DNA of 17,102 nucleotides, from NCBI GenBank assembly GCA_001751155.1, contig MAXR01000153.1, forward strand, positions 2,878 through 19,979, in the 5' to 3' direction. The position numbers and the translations under genes are program-made. This stretch comes from Desulfuromonadales bacterium C00003068. Lineage in GTDB: Bacteria > Desulfobacterota > Desulfuromonadia > Desulfuromonadales > Desulfuromonadaceae. Under the pieces are notes generated by a model that saw nothing but the letters and a program-made list of their open reading frames with translations, had not been told where the DNA came from and did no database searches. How positions within the stretch are numbered: the stretch's first letter is position 1; every line of letters begins with the position of its first letter. This document shows, in pieces, positions 7,182 through 16,136 of the stretch.

Positions 7182-7657
7182 TCTCTACCCCCCCATTTAA
7201 TATTGTACTTGTTGAGCCAGAAATCCCTCCTAATACAGGGAACATTGCCCGGTTATGCGCAGGCACGGGAACCCACTTGCACCTTGTTGGCAAACTGGGG
7301 TTTTCCCTTGATGATCGCTATTTGAAAAGAGCTGGATTAGACTACTGGCCCCACGTTTCACTTCATCGCTGGGACAGTTTAGATCAACTACAGCAAGCCT
7401 ATCCCGATGGCCGTTGGTGGTATACAACGAAGACAGCTAAAAAATCCTATACGCAGGCTGACTTTACAGCCAAAGACTTTATTGTTTTCGGTAAAGAGAC
7501 CAAGGGACTGCCAAAGGAGTTACTTAAAGATAATCCTGAATTTTGTCTGCGTATCCCCTTATCAGGTGAAGCGGTCCGCAGTTTAAACCTATCAACCTCA
7601 GCGGGTATTGTTCTCTATGAAGCGTTACGTCAGATTGGCGCACTTGATAGCGAGTAA
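7178..7657 (+). CDS. trmL: tRNA (cytidine(34)-2'-O)-methyltransferase TrmL (SPOUT family)
   Basis: TrmL is a small knotted SPOUT methyltransferase that uses S-adenosylmethionine to 2'-O-methylate the wobble base of the tRNA-Leu isoacceptors with CAA and UAA anticodons. The three SPOUT blocks are clear: PEIPPNTGNIARLCAGTG at 14-31, FGKETKGLP at 104-112 and IPLSGEAVRSLNLSTSAGI at 126-144, the last two forming the knot and cofactor site. The length of 159 residues is typical. The start is the ATG at 7178, inside the ATGA overlap with lpxL; a longer in-frame opening from 7133 lies wholly within lpxL and adds residues foreign to the family. Pairing with an acyltransferase looks like shared transcription rather than shared function. 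Confidence 0.93.
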   Translation: MISTPPFNIVLVEPEIPPNTGNIARLCAGTGTHLHLVGKLGFSLDDRYLKRAGLDYWPHVSLHRWDSLDQLQQAYPDGRWWYTTKTAKKSYTQADFTAKDFIVFGKETKGLPKELLKDNPEFCLRIPLSGEAVRSLNLSTSAGIVLYEALRQIGALDSE

Positions 7658-7699
7658 CGGCTCAACTCACAAGTGAACTTAACGGTTGAGTCGCTTTTT
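7658..7699 (+). terminator. terminator of lpxL-trmL, overlapping the murJ 3' end
   Basis: CGGCTCAAC (7658-7666) pairs with GTTGAGTCG (7685-7693) with one G-U pair, enclosing a small inner hairpin TCAC-AA-GTGA. CTTTTT follows on the plus strand. The right arm lies inside the last codons of convergent murJ. No T-run follows on the minus strand, so it should act mainly on trmL transcripts. Confidence 0.55.
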
Positions 7700-9241
7700 G
7701 ACTAAAGCAAAAACATCGTGAACCTCTTTTATTTTGACAAGATAACAACAGATCGTATAGCTGATCAATCCACAGAAGATCGCCCCAATAAGGACGCAAA
7801 AATTGGCAGCCGTTAAACCGAGCTGCCAATGTCCCCAAGCTAAAACATAATGGACAATGCTGGCCATAACTGCCGTTGCCACAAGCACCTTGGCGCAGAT
7901 CACAGCTATGCTAGCGAGAGCCATCCCACCAAGACGACGCTGCAATAAAAACAGCAATACAATCGCGTTAAATATCGATGAAAGTGTCAGGGCAAACGCT
8001 AACCCAAGATGTTGATAATGCTCCATCAAAATTAAGCCAAAGACAACATTGACGATAAGTGTCCAAAACGATACCCATACGGGTGTTTTGGTATCATTCA
8101 TAGCATAGAACGTCGGTACCACAATCCGGCTAATGCCGACAAATAACAGCCCTGGTGCGTAGGCGGCAAGGGCTAAGGCGGTTTGGCTTACATCAGTAAA
8201 ACTAAATGCACCACTCATGAATAATTGACTATAGATCGGGCTGGCACAAACAACTAACCCTGCCGCAGCAGGAACCGTAATTAAGACGATTAAACTTAAG
8301 GCATAGCGTAACGACTTCTTGACCTCATCTATTTGTCCCTGTGCAGCTTGACGACTCATGGTCGGCAGAACAGCTTGAGCAAGTGAGACAACGAAAATCC
8401 CCTGAGGGAACTCAAACAATCTCTGACCATAGTAAAGATAAGAAACACTTCCCTGTTCCAGAAACGATGATAATAAACGTGTTACCACAACATTGATTTG
8501 ATATATCGCTACACCGAAAATACCTGGAATCATCAGACGGGCAATCCGTTGCACGACTGCATCTCGCCACTTGAAACACAGTTTCAGATTAAAACCGTAG
8601 CGATGCATAACGGGTAGCGTCATCATCAACTGCAAAAAGCCACCAATAAGAACTCCCCAAGCAAGGGACTCTACAGGAATGGCTAACTGTTGATGTAATA
8701 CCACAGCACCAATTATCATTGAAAGATTGAGAACTAACGGTGAGAATGCGGGGATAAAGTAATGTCCATAAACATTTAACACCCCCGTCAGCAATGATAA
8801 TAAACTGACAAAAAAGATATAGGGAAACATCAAGCGTGTCAGATGGATGGTTAATTCAATTTTCCCCGGTACGCTCGAAAATCCACCACCAATCATTTTA
8901 ACGAGCCACGGTGAAGCAAACATCCCACACACGGTCACTGCGATCATCACAACGAGCAGCAAGCTCCAGCAAATCCTGACAATACGCTGTGCTTCAATCT
9001 CGCCATTCTGGGCGCGAACCTGGGTGAAAGTGGGCACAAAAGCCGCGGTCAATGAACCTTCAGCAAAAAAACGACGCAACAGATTTGGTATAGTAAATGC
9101 CATAAAAAAAGCATCACTACCAAATCCTGCACCAAAAATGGACGCAATGACGATATCGCGTGCTAGTCCAGCAAAACGACTCATTAGGGTTGCACTACTC
9201 AATACGGCAGCAGCGGCTGTTATTTTTTTACGATCTGACAT
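7679..9241 (-). CDS. murJ: lipid II flippase MurJ (MviN)
   Basis: MurJ is the inner-membrane flippase that moves lipid II outward for peptidoglycan synthesis. The 520-residue protein is hydrophobic throughout, with about 14 membrane segments expected for the MOP/MATE-like fold. The N-terminal family block is intact (SRFAGLARDIVIA at about 21-33, then SDAFFMAFTIPNLLRRFFAEG near 42-62), including the Arg-Asp pair of the first helix region. The central YLYYGQRLFEFPQGIF segment is also typical. The start is ATG at 9241; upstream GAGAAAAG is only a weak ribosome site. It is convergent with trmL and divergent from rpsT, and appears to be a single-gene unit. I found no convincing promoter in the 201-base gap on this strand. 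Confidence 0.96.
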   Translation of the reverse strand: MSDRKKITAAAAVLSSATLMSRFAGLARDIVIASIFGAGFGSDAFFMAFTIPNLLRRFFAEGSLTAAFVPTFTQVRAQNGEIEAQRIVRICWSLLLVVMIAVTVCGMFASPWLVKMIGGGFSSVPGKIELTIHLTRLMFPYIFFVSLLSLLTGVLNVYGHYFIPAFSPLVLNLSMIIGAVVLHQQLAIPVESLAWGVLIGGFLQLMMTLPVMHRYGFNLKLCFKWRDAVVQRIARLMIPGIFGVAIYQINVVVTRLLSSFLEQGSVSYLYYGQRLFEFPQGIFVVSLAQAVLPTMSRQAAQGQIDEVKKSLRYALSLIVLITVPAAAGLVVCASPIYSQLFMSGAFSFTDVSQTALALAAYAPGLLFVGISRIVVPTFYAMNDTKTPVWVSFWTLIVNVVFGLILMEHYQHLGLAFALTLSSIFNAIVLLFLLQRRLGGMALASIAVICAKVLVATAVMASIVHYVLAWGHWQLGLTAANFCVLIGAIFCGLISYTICCYLVKIKEVHDVFALVKKRLNR

Positions 9242-9357
9242 TCTTTTCTCGCACTACAATGAGCAAAAAAGGGATTATTTTAATTTAACACACTTGCAAT
9301 ACACGAATAATCTATTAATAACAGGTACTTGGGTAAAACAATTAGCAAAAACTAAGT

Positions 9358-9386
9358 TTGACTAATCACGATGACGATGCTATAAC
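9358..9386 (+). promoter_or_regulatory. rpsT promoter
   Basis: TTGACT (9358-9363), an exact 17-base spacer and TATAAC (9381-9386) match sigma-70 consensus at five of six positions in each box. This is the best promoter in the window. The predicted start near 9393 leaves an untranslated leader of about 50 bases. Confidence 0.8.
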
Positions 9387-9442
9387 CTGTTTCTCGTTAA
9401 CAAAGTAGATACTAAACACTTAACATACAATGGAGAACAACA

Positions 9443-9706
9443 ATGGCTAATCACAAATCAGCGATCAAACGTAACAAGCAAAATATCATTCGCAATACCC
9501 GCAATGTTCAAATTCGTACCGCAATGCGTAATCACGTTAAAGCAGTTCGTTTGGCGGTAGCAGAAGGCAACAAAGAAGCCGCAACAACTGCCCTAACTAA
9601 AGCGGTCCCTTTTATTGACAAAGTTTCAACAAAAGGTGTTATCCATAAATCTACAGCAAGCCGTAAAATTGGTCGTTTGACAAAGCTAGTTAACACTCTA
9701 GCTTAA
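9443..9706 (+). CDS. rpsT: 30S ribosomal protein S20
   Basis: S20 binds 16S rRNA early in assembly of the small subunit. The 87-residue, very basic sequence opens MANHKSAIKRNKQNIIRNTR and holds the typical TKAVPFIDKVSTKGVIHKSTASRKIGRL block near 53-80, so the gene is complete. ATG at 9443 has GGAG seven bases upstream. The gene is alone between its own strong promoter and a perfect terminator, as is common for rpsT. In E. coli S20 feeds back on its own translation; the roughly 50-base leader here could allow that, but I see no specific element to show it. Confidence 0.98.
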   Translation: MANHKSAIKRNKQNIIRNTRNVQIRTAMRNHVKAVRLAVAEGNKEAATTALTKAVPFIDKVSTKGVIHKSTASRKIGRLTKLVNTLA

Positions 9707-9730
9707 ATCGATCGACAAAATAGTTAGCAT

Positions 9731-9759
9731 AAAAAAAGGAGCCTTTGGCTCCTTTTTTT
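9731..9759. terminator. bidirectional terminator shared by rpsT and holA
   Basis: A 13-bp perfect stem with core AAGGAGCC / GGCTCCTT and a three-base loop is flanked by seven A and seven T, so it works from both sides. It lies 24 bases after rpsT and 8 bases after the holA stop, and closes the leuS-lptE-holA operon. Confidence 0.93.
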
Positions 9760-9767
9760 ATTTTACG

Positions 9768-10763
9768 TTATGACAACCGAACCAGATCCATTGCCATTTG
9801 TTGCAGCAAAGCTTGCGGATGCGCCCCGCTAGACTTAAGTGCTAAATCTAGGCGGATAAACAGCTCAAAGGCACGTGGATAATGGCTTAAACTGAACTTT
9901 TTAGATTGACGAACTATCTGCTGCACAAAATAAGGATTAATCTTTACGGTTCGTGCAATATCCTGCTGCGAAGCATTTTGCTCCAGCAGAGAGCGAGTTT
10001 TCCATAATTGACGAAAATGACGAGTGATCATTGCAAGAATCTTCAAGGGTGCCTCACCCTCTTCTTGCAACCGTTCTAATAGTACCAAGGTGCGTGATAA
10101 ATCCTTCTCACCTATCGCATCGGTTAAATCAAAGACACTATCAATACGCGCATCGGAGACAACGGCGGCAACGTCTGGAGAATCAATCAAGCGAACATCA
10201 CCACAATAGCTACAGACCTTGTTTAGCTCAGTAACAATTTCACTTAAATTTGTTCCGACCCGCTTACAGAACAATTCAAGGCCATCCTCACTGAACTGTT
10301 TATCCATCTGACGAACACGATCGCGAACAAATGCTGGGATTTTATTTGCGTAAAGGGGCTTAAACTCAACCAGTTCACCCTTTTTTTTGAATGTCTGAAA
10401 AAACTTTTTCCGTTTATCAATTTTATCCGCACAAAATACCAAGCAGCATTCTGGCACTGGGTCAGCAATATAATGGCTCAATATTTCAAGTTGTGCCGCT
10501 GAGAGTTGTTGAGCTTGCTTGACAACAATCATACGTTGCGAAGCAAACACAGGGAACGTGCGTGCGGTATCCATTAAGCTAGTCGGATCGACATCCTTAC
10601 CAGAGATAACCAGCAAGTTAAAATCACGATCCCTCTCGTCAACGACGGCTGTAATCAAACGATTGAGGCATTCATCTAAAAGAAAAGCTTCCTCACCATA
10701 TAAACAAATTAAGGAAGGAAGCTTCTTTGCTGAGATCGCTCTATGAAGTTCAATTGGTGTCAT
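9768..10763 (-). CDS. holA: DNA polymerase III subunit delta
   Basis: HolA is the delta subunit of the clamp loader, which opens the sliding clamp during replication. The 331 residues match the family length. The N-terminal block LICLYGEEAFLLDECLNRL (18-36) is the family's degenerate P-loop region, followed by FPVFASQRMIVVKQAQQL (about 70-87). The C-terminal collar domain contains ILAMITRHFRQLWKTRSLL near 245-263 and ALLQQMAMDLVRL at the end. The start ATG at 10763 lies 11 bases after the lptE stop, with a weak GCGGAT ribosome site, so it probably depends on translation from lptE. It is the last gene of leuS-lptE-holA and is followed by a strong terminator. Confidence 0.95.
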   Translation of the reverse strand: MTPIELHRAISAKKLPSLICLYGEEAFLLDECLNRLITAVVDERDRDFNLLVISGKDVDPTSLMDTARTFPVFASQRMIVVKQAQQLSAAQLEILSHYIADPVPECCLVFCADKIDKRKKFFQTFKKKGELVEFKPLYANKIPAFVRDRVRQMDKQFSEDGLELFCKRVGTNLSEIVTELNKVCSYCGDVRLIDSPDVAAVVSDARIDSVFDLTDAIGEKDLSRTLVLLERLQEEGEAPLKILAMITRHFRQLWKTRSLLEQNASQQDIARTVKINPYFVQQIVRQSKKFSLSHYPRAFELFIRLDLALKSSGAHPQALLQQMAMDLVRLS

Positions 10764-10774
10764 AATATCCGCAA

Positions 10775-11290
10775 CTAAAAATTATCGGTCAGGCGATTAT
10801 AGAGCTCTTGCGCTAAACGACGACTCACATCATCCTGAACTTCGGATTCGTGATAATCTTGTTCAGCACGGTCATCACTGGCAAAAAACTCTTCATGCCA
10901 ACTGACAACACCCTGCCAAATAACATCTTCGCCATTGGTTCGCACCAGCTTTGCGTCCACCGTCATCGTGACACGATATTCGGTAATATCATCGTTTTCA
11001 TCATAAGTGACCGAATGGGAGCGATAACTGGTTATGACTCCAGACATGACAGCATCAGCCTGTTCTTCATCGGCAACCACATCCAAGGTACGACGACGAG
11101 AAAATTGATCGCGAACCTCATTAGTCAATTGATTTTCGATAAATGGTTCCGTTGTCTTATTGGTAAACGGCACCACAACGATACTTTGGATATCATCAGG
11201 TAAGCTTTCACCACGACCTGGAAGATGATAACCACAGCCTGACAACAACGTCAAAACGACTAAACACAAACCAAGCGTTAACTTTTTCAT
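10775..11290 (-). CDS. lptE: LPS assembly lipoprotein LptE
   Basis: LptE is the outer-membrane lipoprotein that plugs LptD and helps insert lipopolysaccharide into the outer leaflet. The 171-residue sequence has a lipoprotein signal peptide with lipobox LSGC (Cys19), directly followed by GYHLPG as in the LptE/RlpB family. Further family blocks are [17 protein letters not shown] (about 36-52) and a beta-rich middle with [11 protein letters not shown]. The ATG at 11290 overlaps the leuS stop by four bases (ATGA), so translation is likely coupled. With lpxL elsewhere in the window this supports an organism that makes lipopolysaccharide. No lptD is present here. Confidence 0.93.
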   Translation of the reverse strand: MKKLTLGLCLVVLTLLSGCGYHLPGRGESLPDDIQSIVVVPFTNKTTEPFIENQLTNEVRDQFSRRRTLDVVADEEQADAVMSGVITSYRSHSVTYDENDDITEYRVTMTVDAKLVRTNGEDVIWQGVVSWHEEFFASDDRAEQDYHESEVQDDVSRRLAQELYNRLTDNF

Positions 11291-13839
11291 CCCACCACCA
11301 CGTTGACAAGTTTACCGGGAACAACAATCACCTTGCGTACCGTCTTACCTTCAACTTGACGCACAATGGTTTCATCAGCCAAAGCGGCAGCTTCAACCGT
11401 TGCTTTATCCGCAGTTGCCGACACGGTAATTTTAGCACGAACTTTGCCATTTACTTGAATGACGATTAAGTTTTCATCTTCGACAAGAGCCTTTTCGTCA
11501 TGGGCTGGCCAACCGACAGTTTCAAGGTCAGACGTATTACCCATACTGAGCCATAGTTCCTCGGTGATATGCGGTACGAATGGAGCTAACAGCTTTACAA
11601 CCGTCTCTAGTGCTTCACATAATGCACCCGGATATTTATTTTTGCCTTCAAAAACATAAATCGCATTGACCAACTCCATAACCGCTGAGATCGCAGTATT
11701 GAAGTGAAAGCGACCATCGATATCTTCAGTAACTTTTTTAATGGTACGATGTGTCATCCGACGAAGATTGCGTGCTTCACCCTCGGTCTCCACCTCAGGA
11801 TGGCTACTAATCAAAGCGTGATTGTCGTAGACAGCGCGCCAGACGCGATTTAAGAAACGATAGCACCCTTCAACACTTTGCTCATTCCACTCAAGATCTT
11901 TTTCAGGCGGAGCAGCAAAAAGCGAGAATAAACGAGCGGTATCGGCACCATATTTAGCGATAAGATGATCGGGATCAACGACGTTCATCTTCGACTTACT
12001 CATCTTTTCAGTACGACCTATGGTCGCTGGCTGATCGCATTTAACACATTTACCGTCAACCACTTCTTCAGGATACAGCCAACCATGCTCAGCGCACGAT
12101 TGAGTCTCTTTACACACCATCCCTTGTGTTAACAAGTTAGTGAATGGCTCATCGACATTCATATAACCAAGATCACGCATCACTTTGGTAAAGAAGCGAG
12201 CATAAAGAAGATGCATTACAGCGTGTTCTACGCCACCGATATATTGATCGACGGGCAGCCAATATTCAGCGGCAGCACGGTCAATAGGTCCTGAGGCAAA
12301 ATCAGGGCAAGCATAACGGGCAAAATACCAAGAACTTTGGACAAACGTATCAAAGGTATCGGTCTCACGCCGTGCAGCTTGACCACATTGAGGACACGTT
12401 ACGGAATAAAAATCTTTATGTTTCTCGAGGGGGCTACCACCCTCCCCGGTAAACACGACATCTGTTGGTAAAACAACTGGAAGATCTTTTTCAGGGACAG
12501 GAACCACGCCACATTGATCACAGTACATGACAGGGATCGGGTTGCCCCAATAACGTTGGCGCGAAACGCCCCAATCACGGATACGGTAATTGACGGTTTT
12601 GTCACCAATACCTTCAATAGCGAGATAATCAGCAATACCCTCTTTAGCAGCTTCATTCTCCTGACCATCAAATCGGTCAGAATTAATCATTAAACCGCAC
12701 CCTGTCCATGCTTCTGTCATGGATTCTGGATCGAGAACCTGATCTTTGGGTTGAATAACGACCACCATATCAAGATCATACTTCTTAGCAAATTCGAAAT
12801 CACGTTGATCATGTGTTGGAACCGCCATAACAGCACCAGTTCCATAATCCATCAGAACAAAGTTTGCTAGGAAGATCGGCATCTTGCAGCGCGTCACAGG
12901 GTTAATACAATACGCCCCGGTAAAGACACCTTCTTTTTCATAATCTTCGCTAGTACGCTTCTTTTTGTCCTGACTACGAACCTTAGCAATAAATGCTTCA
13001 ACGTCAGCCCGGCGATCATCGGTTGTTAACTCAAGGGCCTTGGGGTGCTCAGGAGCTAAACTCATGAAGGTCGCACCATATAAAGTATCTTGGCGGGTGG
13101 TAAACACCTTGATTTTCTCAAGGGTGTTTTCAAGCGGGAACTCGATTTCACAGCCAATACTACGGCCGATCCAATTACGTTGCATGGTCAACACGGATTC
13201 AGGCCAACCGGGTAACTTATCGGTATAATCGAGAAGTTCTTCGGCATATTCAGTGATTTTGAAAAACCACTGATCTAACTCCTTATCGACAACGGGAGTG
13301 CTACAACGCCAGCATCCATCATCTTCAACCTGCTCATTAGCTAAGACAGTTTGACACTCAGGGCACCAGTTAACTGTCGAGCTTTTTTTATAGGCCAAAC
13401 CTTTTTCAAACATCTTTAAAAAGATCTGCTGTTCCCATTTATAATAATCAACATCGCAGGTGGCAAATTCACGATCCCAATCGTAGGATAAACCCATCCG
13501 CTTCAACTGAAGACGCATGTTAGCAATATTTTCTACAGTCCATTTAGCGGGATGAATTCCGTGTTGAATCGCAGCATTTTCCGCGGGCATACCAAAAGCA
13601 TCCCAGCCCATTGGATGTAGAACGTTAAAACCTTGAAGACGCTTAAAACGGGCAACCACATCGCCAATGGAATAATTACGTACATGCCCCATATGAATCC
13701 GCCCAGAGGGATATGGAAACATTTCTAGGAGATAGTACTTCTCTTTTTCTGACTGCTCAGAAACAGAGAATTTCTTTGAATCATTCCACGATTTTTGCCA
13801 CGCTAATTCAATGGCAATAGGGTCATAACGTTCTTCCAT
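11287..13839 (-). CDS. leuS: leucyl-tRNA synthetase
   Basis: LeuRS charges tRNA-Leu with leucine and edits misacylated tRNA. The 850-residue protein is complete. The class I HIGH motif is HMGH (49-52) within [19 protein letters not shown], and the KMSKS loop is at 612-616. A Cys cluster ([12 protein letters not shown], then CWRC) marks the first zinc-type module, and further CxxC pairs occur at CDQCG, CPQCG and CVKCD. The editing domain has TTRQDT at 247-252, where E. coli has TTRPDT, so residue 250 is Gln instead of Pro. The start ATG at 13839 has a perfect GGAGG five bases before it. It heads the leuS-lptE-holA operon, and its upstream gap contains a terminator for infA but no clear promoter. 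Confidence 0.97.
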   Translation of the reverse strand: MEERYDPIAIELAWQKSWNDSKKFSVSEQSEKEKYYLLEMFPYPSGRIHMGHVRNYSIGDVVARFKRLQGFNVLHPMGWDAFGMPAENAAIQHGIHPAKWTVENIANMRLQLKRMGLSYDWDREFATCDVDYYKWEQQIFLKMFEKGLAYKKSSTVNWCPECQTVLANEQVEDDGCWRCSTPVVDKELDQWFFKITEYAEELLDYTDKLPGWPESVLTMQRNWIGRSIGCEIEFPLENTLEKIKVFTTRQDTLYGATFMSLAPEHPKALELTTDDRRADVEAFIAKVRSQDKKKRTSEDYEKEGVFTGAYCINPVTRCKMPIFLANFVLMDYGTGAVMAVPTHDQRDFEFAKKYDLDMVVVIQPKDQVLDPESMTEAWTGCGLMINSDRFDGQENEAAKEGIADYLAIEGIGDKTVNYRIRDWGVSRQRYWGNPIPVMYCDQCGVVPVPEKDLPVVLPTDVVFTGEGGSPLEKHKDFYSVTCPQCGQAARRETDTFDTFVQSSWYFARYACPDFASGPIDRAAAEYWLPVDQYIGGVEHAVMHLLYARFFTKVMRDLGYMNVDEPFTNLLTQGMVCKETQSCAEHGWLYPEEVVDGKCVKCDQPATIGRTEKMSKSKMNVVDPDHLIAKYGADTARLFSLFAAPPEKDLEWNEQSVEGCYRFLNRVWRAVYDNHALISSHPEVETEGEARNLRRMTHRTIKKVTEDIDGRFHFNTAISAVMELVNAIYVFEGKNKYPGALCEALETVVKLLAPFVPHITEELWLSMGNTSDLETVGWPAHDEKALVEDENLIVIQVNGKVRAKITVSATADKATVEAAALADETIVRQVEGKTVRKVIVVPGKLVNVVVG

Positions 13840-13888
13840 GGTGCCTCCATACAGTATAAATCATCGTGAGTTTCAGTCACTCAAAATG

Positions 13889-13912
13889 AAAAAACCGGCC
13901 AACAGCCGGTTT
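13889..13912 (-). terminator. rho-independent terminator between infA and leuS
   Basis: On the minus strand AAACCGGC (13912-13905), a five-base loop and GCCGGTTT (13899-13892) form an 8-bp stem whose 3' side continues into six U. It would end infA transcripts, or act as an attenuator if leuS is transcribed from upstream. The plus strand also has a T-run after a GCC gap, but no gene points that way. Confidence 0.8.
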
Positions 13913-13937
13913 GCCTTTTTTATATACACAACGTGCT

Positions 13938-13961
13938 GAGCCAATCAGTATTGATTGGCTC
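13938..13961 (-). repeat. perfect 10-bp hairpin in the infA 3' region / leuS leader
   Basis: GAGCCAATCA and TGATTGGCTC are perfectly complementary with a four-base loop. No T-run follows on either strand, so it is not a terminator by itself. It sits between the infA stop and the infA terminator and could stabilise the infA mRNA end, bind a protein or form part of a leuS leader. Confidence 0.6.
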
Positions 13962-14005
13962 GACAAGGAGAATATCTTTTGTACGTTTAAATGGTAGCGA
14001 TTACT

Positions 14006-14224
14006 CTATTTTTCGCGGTAGGTGATGCGACCACGTGTTAAGTCATAAGGTGACAACTCAACCGTTACTCGGTCACCTGGTAAAATACGAATGTAAAACT
14101 TGCGCATTTTCCCAGAGATATGGGCAAGAACAACATGATCATTGTCTAGTTTAACGCGGAACATGGCATTGGGTAATGGCTCAATGACAGTACCCTCAAC
14201 TTCAATTGCTTCTTCCTTGGACAA
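14006..14224 (-). CDS. infA: translation initiation factor IF-1, TTG start
   Basis: IF-1 binds the A site of the 30S subunit during initiation. The 72-residue sequence is almost entirely family consensus: [20 protein letters not shown], then [20 protein letters not shown] and the ending [13 protein letters not shown], an OB-fold with normal length. The start codon is TTG (14224-14222). There is no in-frame ATG or GTG upstream, and a GGAGG lies five bases before the TTG, so this choice is firm. The gene has its own promoter after the response-regulator gene and its own hairpin plus terminator before leuS, so it looks like a single-gene transcript. Genomes of this group can carry another infA copy in the ribosomal protein operon, which cannot be checked here. 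Confidence 0.97.
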   Translation of the reverse strand: MSKEEAIEVEGTVIEPLPNAMFRVKLDNDHVVLAHISGKMRKFYIRILPGDRVTVELSPYDLTRGRITYREK

Positions 14225-14288
14225 AAGAACCTCCAGTGTAAATATAAATAAGGTAAAAATTAAGTTACGTGACCTTCAATGTCGCATG

Positions 14289-14318
14289 GATATACCACCA
14301 AACAACAACTTTTGTCAA
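14289..14318 (-). promoter_or_regulatory. infA promoter
   Basis: On the minus strand a perfect TTGACA (14318-14313) is followed after 18 bases by TATATC (14294-14289). It lies in the gap between the response regulator and infA and gives a leader of about 55 bases. Confidence 0.6.
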
Positions 14319-14346
14319 CGAAACACAACGCTATCAACGCGAAGTA

Positions 14347-14721
14347 CTAATTGTTGGCATTAAGAAACCGCTCAACCGTTTCAATAACATTTGCCGACTT
14401 AAAAGGCTTTGTAATATACCAATCGGCACCAACTTCATCACCGAGATCAAGGTCTACTTGATTTTTCTTCGCTGTGAGCATAACAACAGGTATTGATTTT
14501 GTTTCGGGTGCTTGCTTAATCCGCCGACACACTTCAAAACCATCAAGCTCTGGCAACATGACATCTAACAAAACAAGGTCAACATGTTCCCTAGCTAGAG
14601 CATCAAGAGCTTTTACTCCAGAAGAAACCGCAATCACTTCATGGCCCTGTGAAGTGATAAGAATCGTCGCTAACTTCAACAAACTTTCCTCGTCCTCAAC
14701 AATCAGAATCTTTTTACTCAT
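14347..14721 (-). CDS. single-domain response regulator (CheY-like receiver)
   Basis: This 124-residue protein is a lone receiver domain of a two-component system. All receiver residues are present: acidic pair Glu9-Asp10 (plus Glu11), phosphoacceptor Asp53 in VLLDVMLPELDGFE, Thr83 in VVMLTAK and Lys105 in ITKPFKS. No output domain follows, so it acts by protein contacts, as CheY-like or phosphorelay proteins do. The start ATG at 14721 has AGGAG eight bases upstream. It lies 60 bases after der on the same strand and before infA; no kinase is nearby, so its partner is unknown. Whether it shares the era-der transcript is open, because I see no clear promoter or terminator in the 60-base gap. 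Confidence 0.93.
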   Translation of the reverse strand: MSKKILIVEDEESLLKLATILITSQGHEVIAVSSGVKALDALAREHVDLVLLDVMLPELDGFEVCRRIKQAPETKSIPVVMLTAKKNQVDLDLGDEVGADWYITKPFKSANVIETVERFLNANN

Positions 14722-14781
14722 GATAGTAGCTCCTAGCTAATTCGATGGCAGTAACCCAAAACGACTACGCTATAATCTAAA

Positions 14782-16095
14782 TCATCTTCTTTCTCGATCG
14801 CGGTAATTAATCCGTATTGGACAACCGGTAAACTTAAACGGCTCACGAATCTTATTCGCCATATAACGACGATAAGAAAAGTGAACCCCTTTTTCTTTAT
14901 TAACAAAAATAGTAAACGTCGGTGGTCTCACCGCCGTCTGGGTAATATAGAAAAACTTAACCCGTTTACCGTGGTAAAGCGCAGGTTGATGGCCCAGTTC
15001 GGCTGCATTCATCACCTGATTTAATTGCGCTGTACTCACCTTACGATTAAAGTGCTCGGCAACATCCTCAACAGTGTCCATAATCTTAGCAACGCGTTGT
15101 CCTGTTAATGCCGAAACAAACATCACCGGCGCAAAAGGGAGAAATTTAAACTGCATCCGAACTTCTTCGGTAAATTTTTTCAAGGTGTGATTATCTTTAA
15201 TCACCGTATCCCATTTATTGACCACCAGAATAATAGCACGGCCCCGATCAAACGCATATCCTGCAATGGTCAAATCCTGCTCGGTTATCCCCTCCTCTGC
15301 ATCAATAACAAGCAGCACAACATGAGCACGATCCATCCCTTTTAATGCCTGAATGATCGAATATTTTTCTAATTTTTGACTTACGCGTCCCTTGCGTCGG
15401 ATCCCAGCTGTATCAATCAAGGTATAAGGCTTTGAATTGTAAACAAAGGGGGTATCAATGCTATCGCGTGTAGTCCCTGCTACCGGGTTAGCAACAACAC
15501 GATCATAACCGAGCATTTTATTAACAATGGACGATTTGCCCACATTAGGACGACCAATAACAGCTAAGCGAACTTCCCCACTTGCCGGATCATCAACAAA
15601 GGCTGGCGGGAGTAAACCAACAACCTGATCCATCAGATCGCTAATACCGCGTCCATGTTCAGCCGAAACAGGAAAATATTCTTCGATCCCTAAGCCATAA
15701 AACTCAGTGGCCTCCTCTTCCTGACGATCACCATCAACCTTGTTAACAACAAAAAAGATTGGCTTCTTAATACGGCGCAACATTCCGGCAACTTCTTGAT
15801 CTGAAGGGGTGAGCCCTTCACGCGCATCCAGAACAAATAAAATCACATCAGCTTCTTCGATAGCTAACTGTGACTGTTCACGCATTTGGACCAACATTCG
15901 CTCTTCACTGATCGGTTCAAACCCACCCGTATCAATCAGTGTAAAAGGTGTTTGGTAACGCGTTACCTCTTCATAATTACGGTCACGAGTAACACCGGGG
16001 ACATCTTCTACGATCGCTTTGCGTTTACCGATAATTCGATTAAACAGGGTCGATTTGCCGACATTTGGCCGGCCAACAATTGCAACAACGGACAT
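14782..16095 (-). CDS. der: ribosome biogenesis GTPase Der (EngA)
   Basis: Der is the tandem GTPase needed for maturation of the 50S ribosomal subunit. The 437-residue protein has two complete G domains. The first has GRPNVGKST (8-16), DTGGF and NKVD; the second has GRPNVGKSS (about 180-188), DTAGIRRKGR and NKWD. A C-terminal KH-like domain ends in CPIRINYRDRERR. The start ATG at 16095 has GGTGA a few bases upstream and gives the canonical MSVVAIVGRPNVGKS opening. It follows era by 41 bases on the same strand, so two ribosome-assembly GTPases are probably cotranscribed. Confidence 0.98.
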   Translation of the reverse strand: MSVVAIVGRPNVGKSTLFNRIIGKRKAIVEDVPGVTRDRNYEEVTRYQTPFTLIDTGGFEPISEERMLVQMREQSQLAIEEADVILFVLDAREGLTPSDQEVAGMLRRIKKPIFFVVNKVDGDRQEEEATEFYGLGIEEYFPVSAEHGRGISDLMDQVVGLLPPAFVDDPASGEVRLAVIGRPNVGKSSIVNKMLGYDRVVANPVAGTTRDSIDTPFVYNSKPYTLIDTAGIRRKGRVSQKLEKYSIIQALKGMDRAHVVLLVIDAEEGITEQDLTIAGYAFDRGRAIILVVNKWDTVIKDNHTLKKFTEEVRMQFKFLPFAPVMFVSALTGQRVAKIMDTVEDVAEHFNRKVSTAQLNQVMNAAELGHQPALYHGKRVKFFYITQTAVRPPTFTIFVNKEKGVHFSYRRYMANKIREPFKFTGCPIRINYRDRERR

Positions 16096-16136
16096 TTATT
16101 TCACCATTTTCCTTATTTTTTTGGAGTGCAATCGAC

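Noticed and set aside
8847..9365. 172-codon plus-strand open frame opposite the murJ start
   Set aside because: It is a shadow of murJ on the other strand, extends into the rpsT promoter and has no recognisable family features.
13853..13880. GTGACT-16-TATACT as a leuS promoter
   Set aside because: The predicted start near 13846 would fall inside the GGAGG ribosome site, so the transcript would lack it. Kept only as a remark in the leuS gap finding.
13840..14005. T-box leader upstream of leuS
   Set aside because: The gap is short and contains no T-box core (TGGNACCGCG-like) and no recognisable specifier loop.
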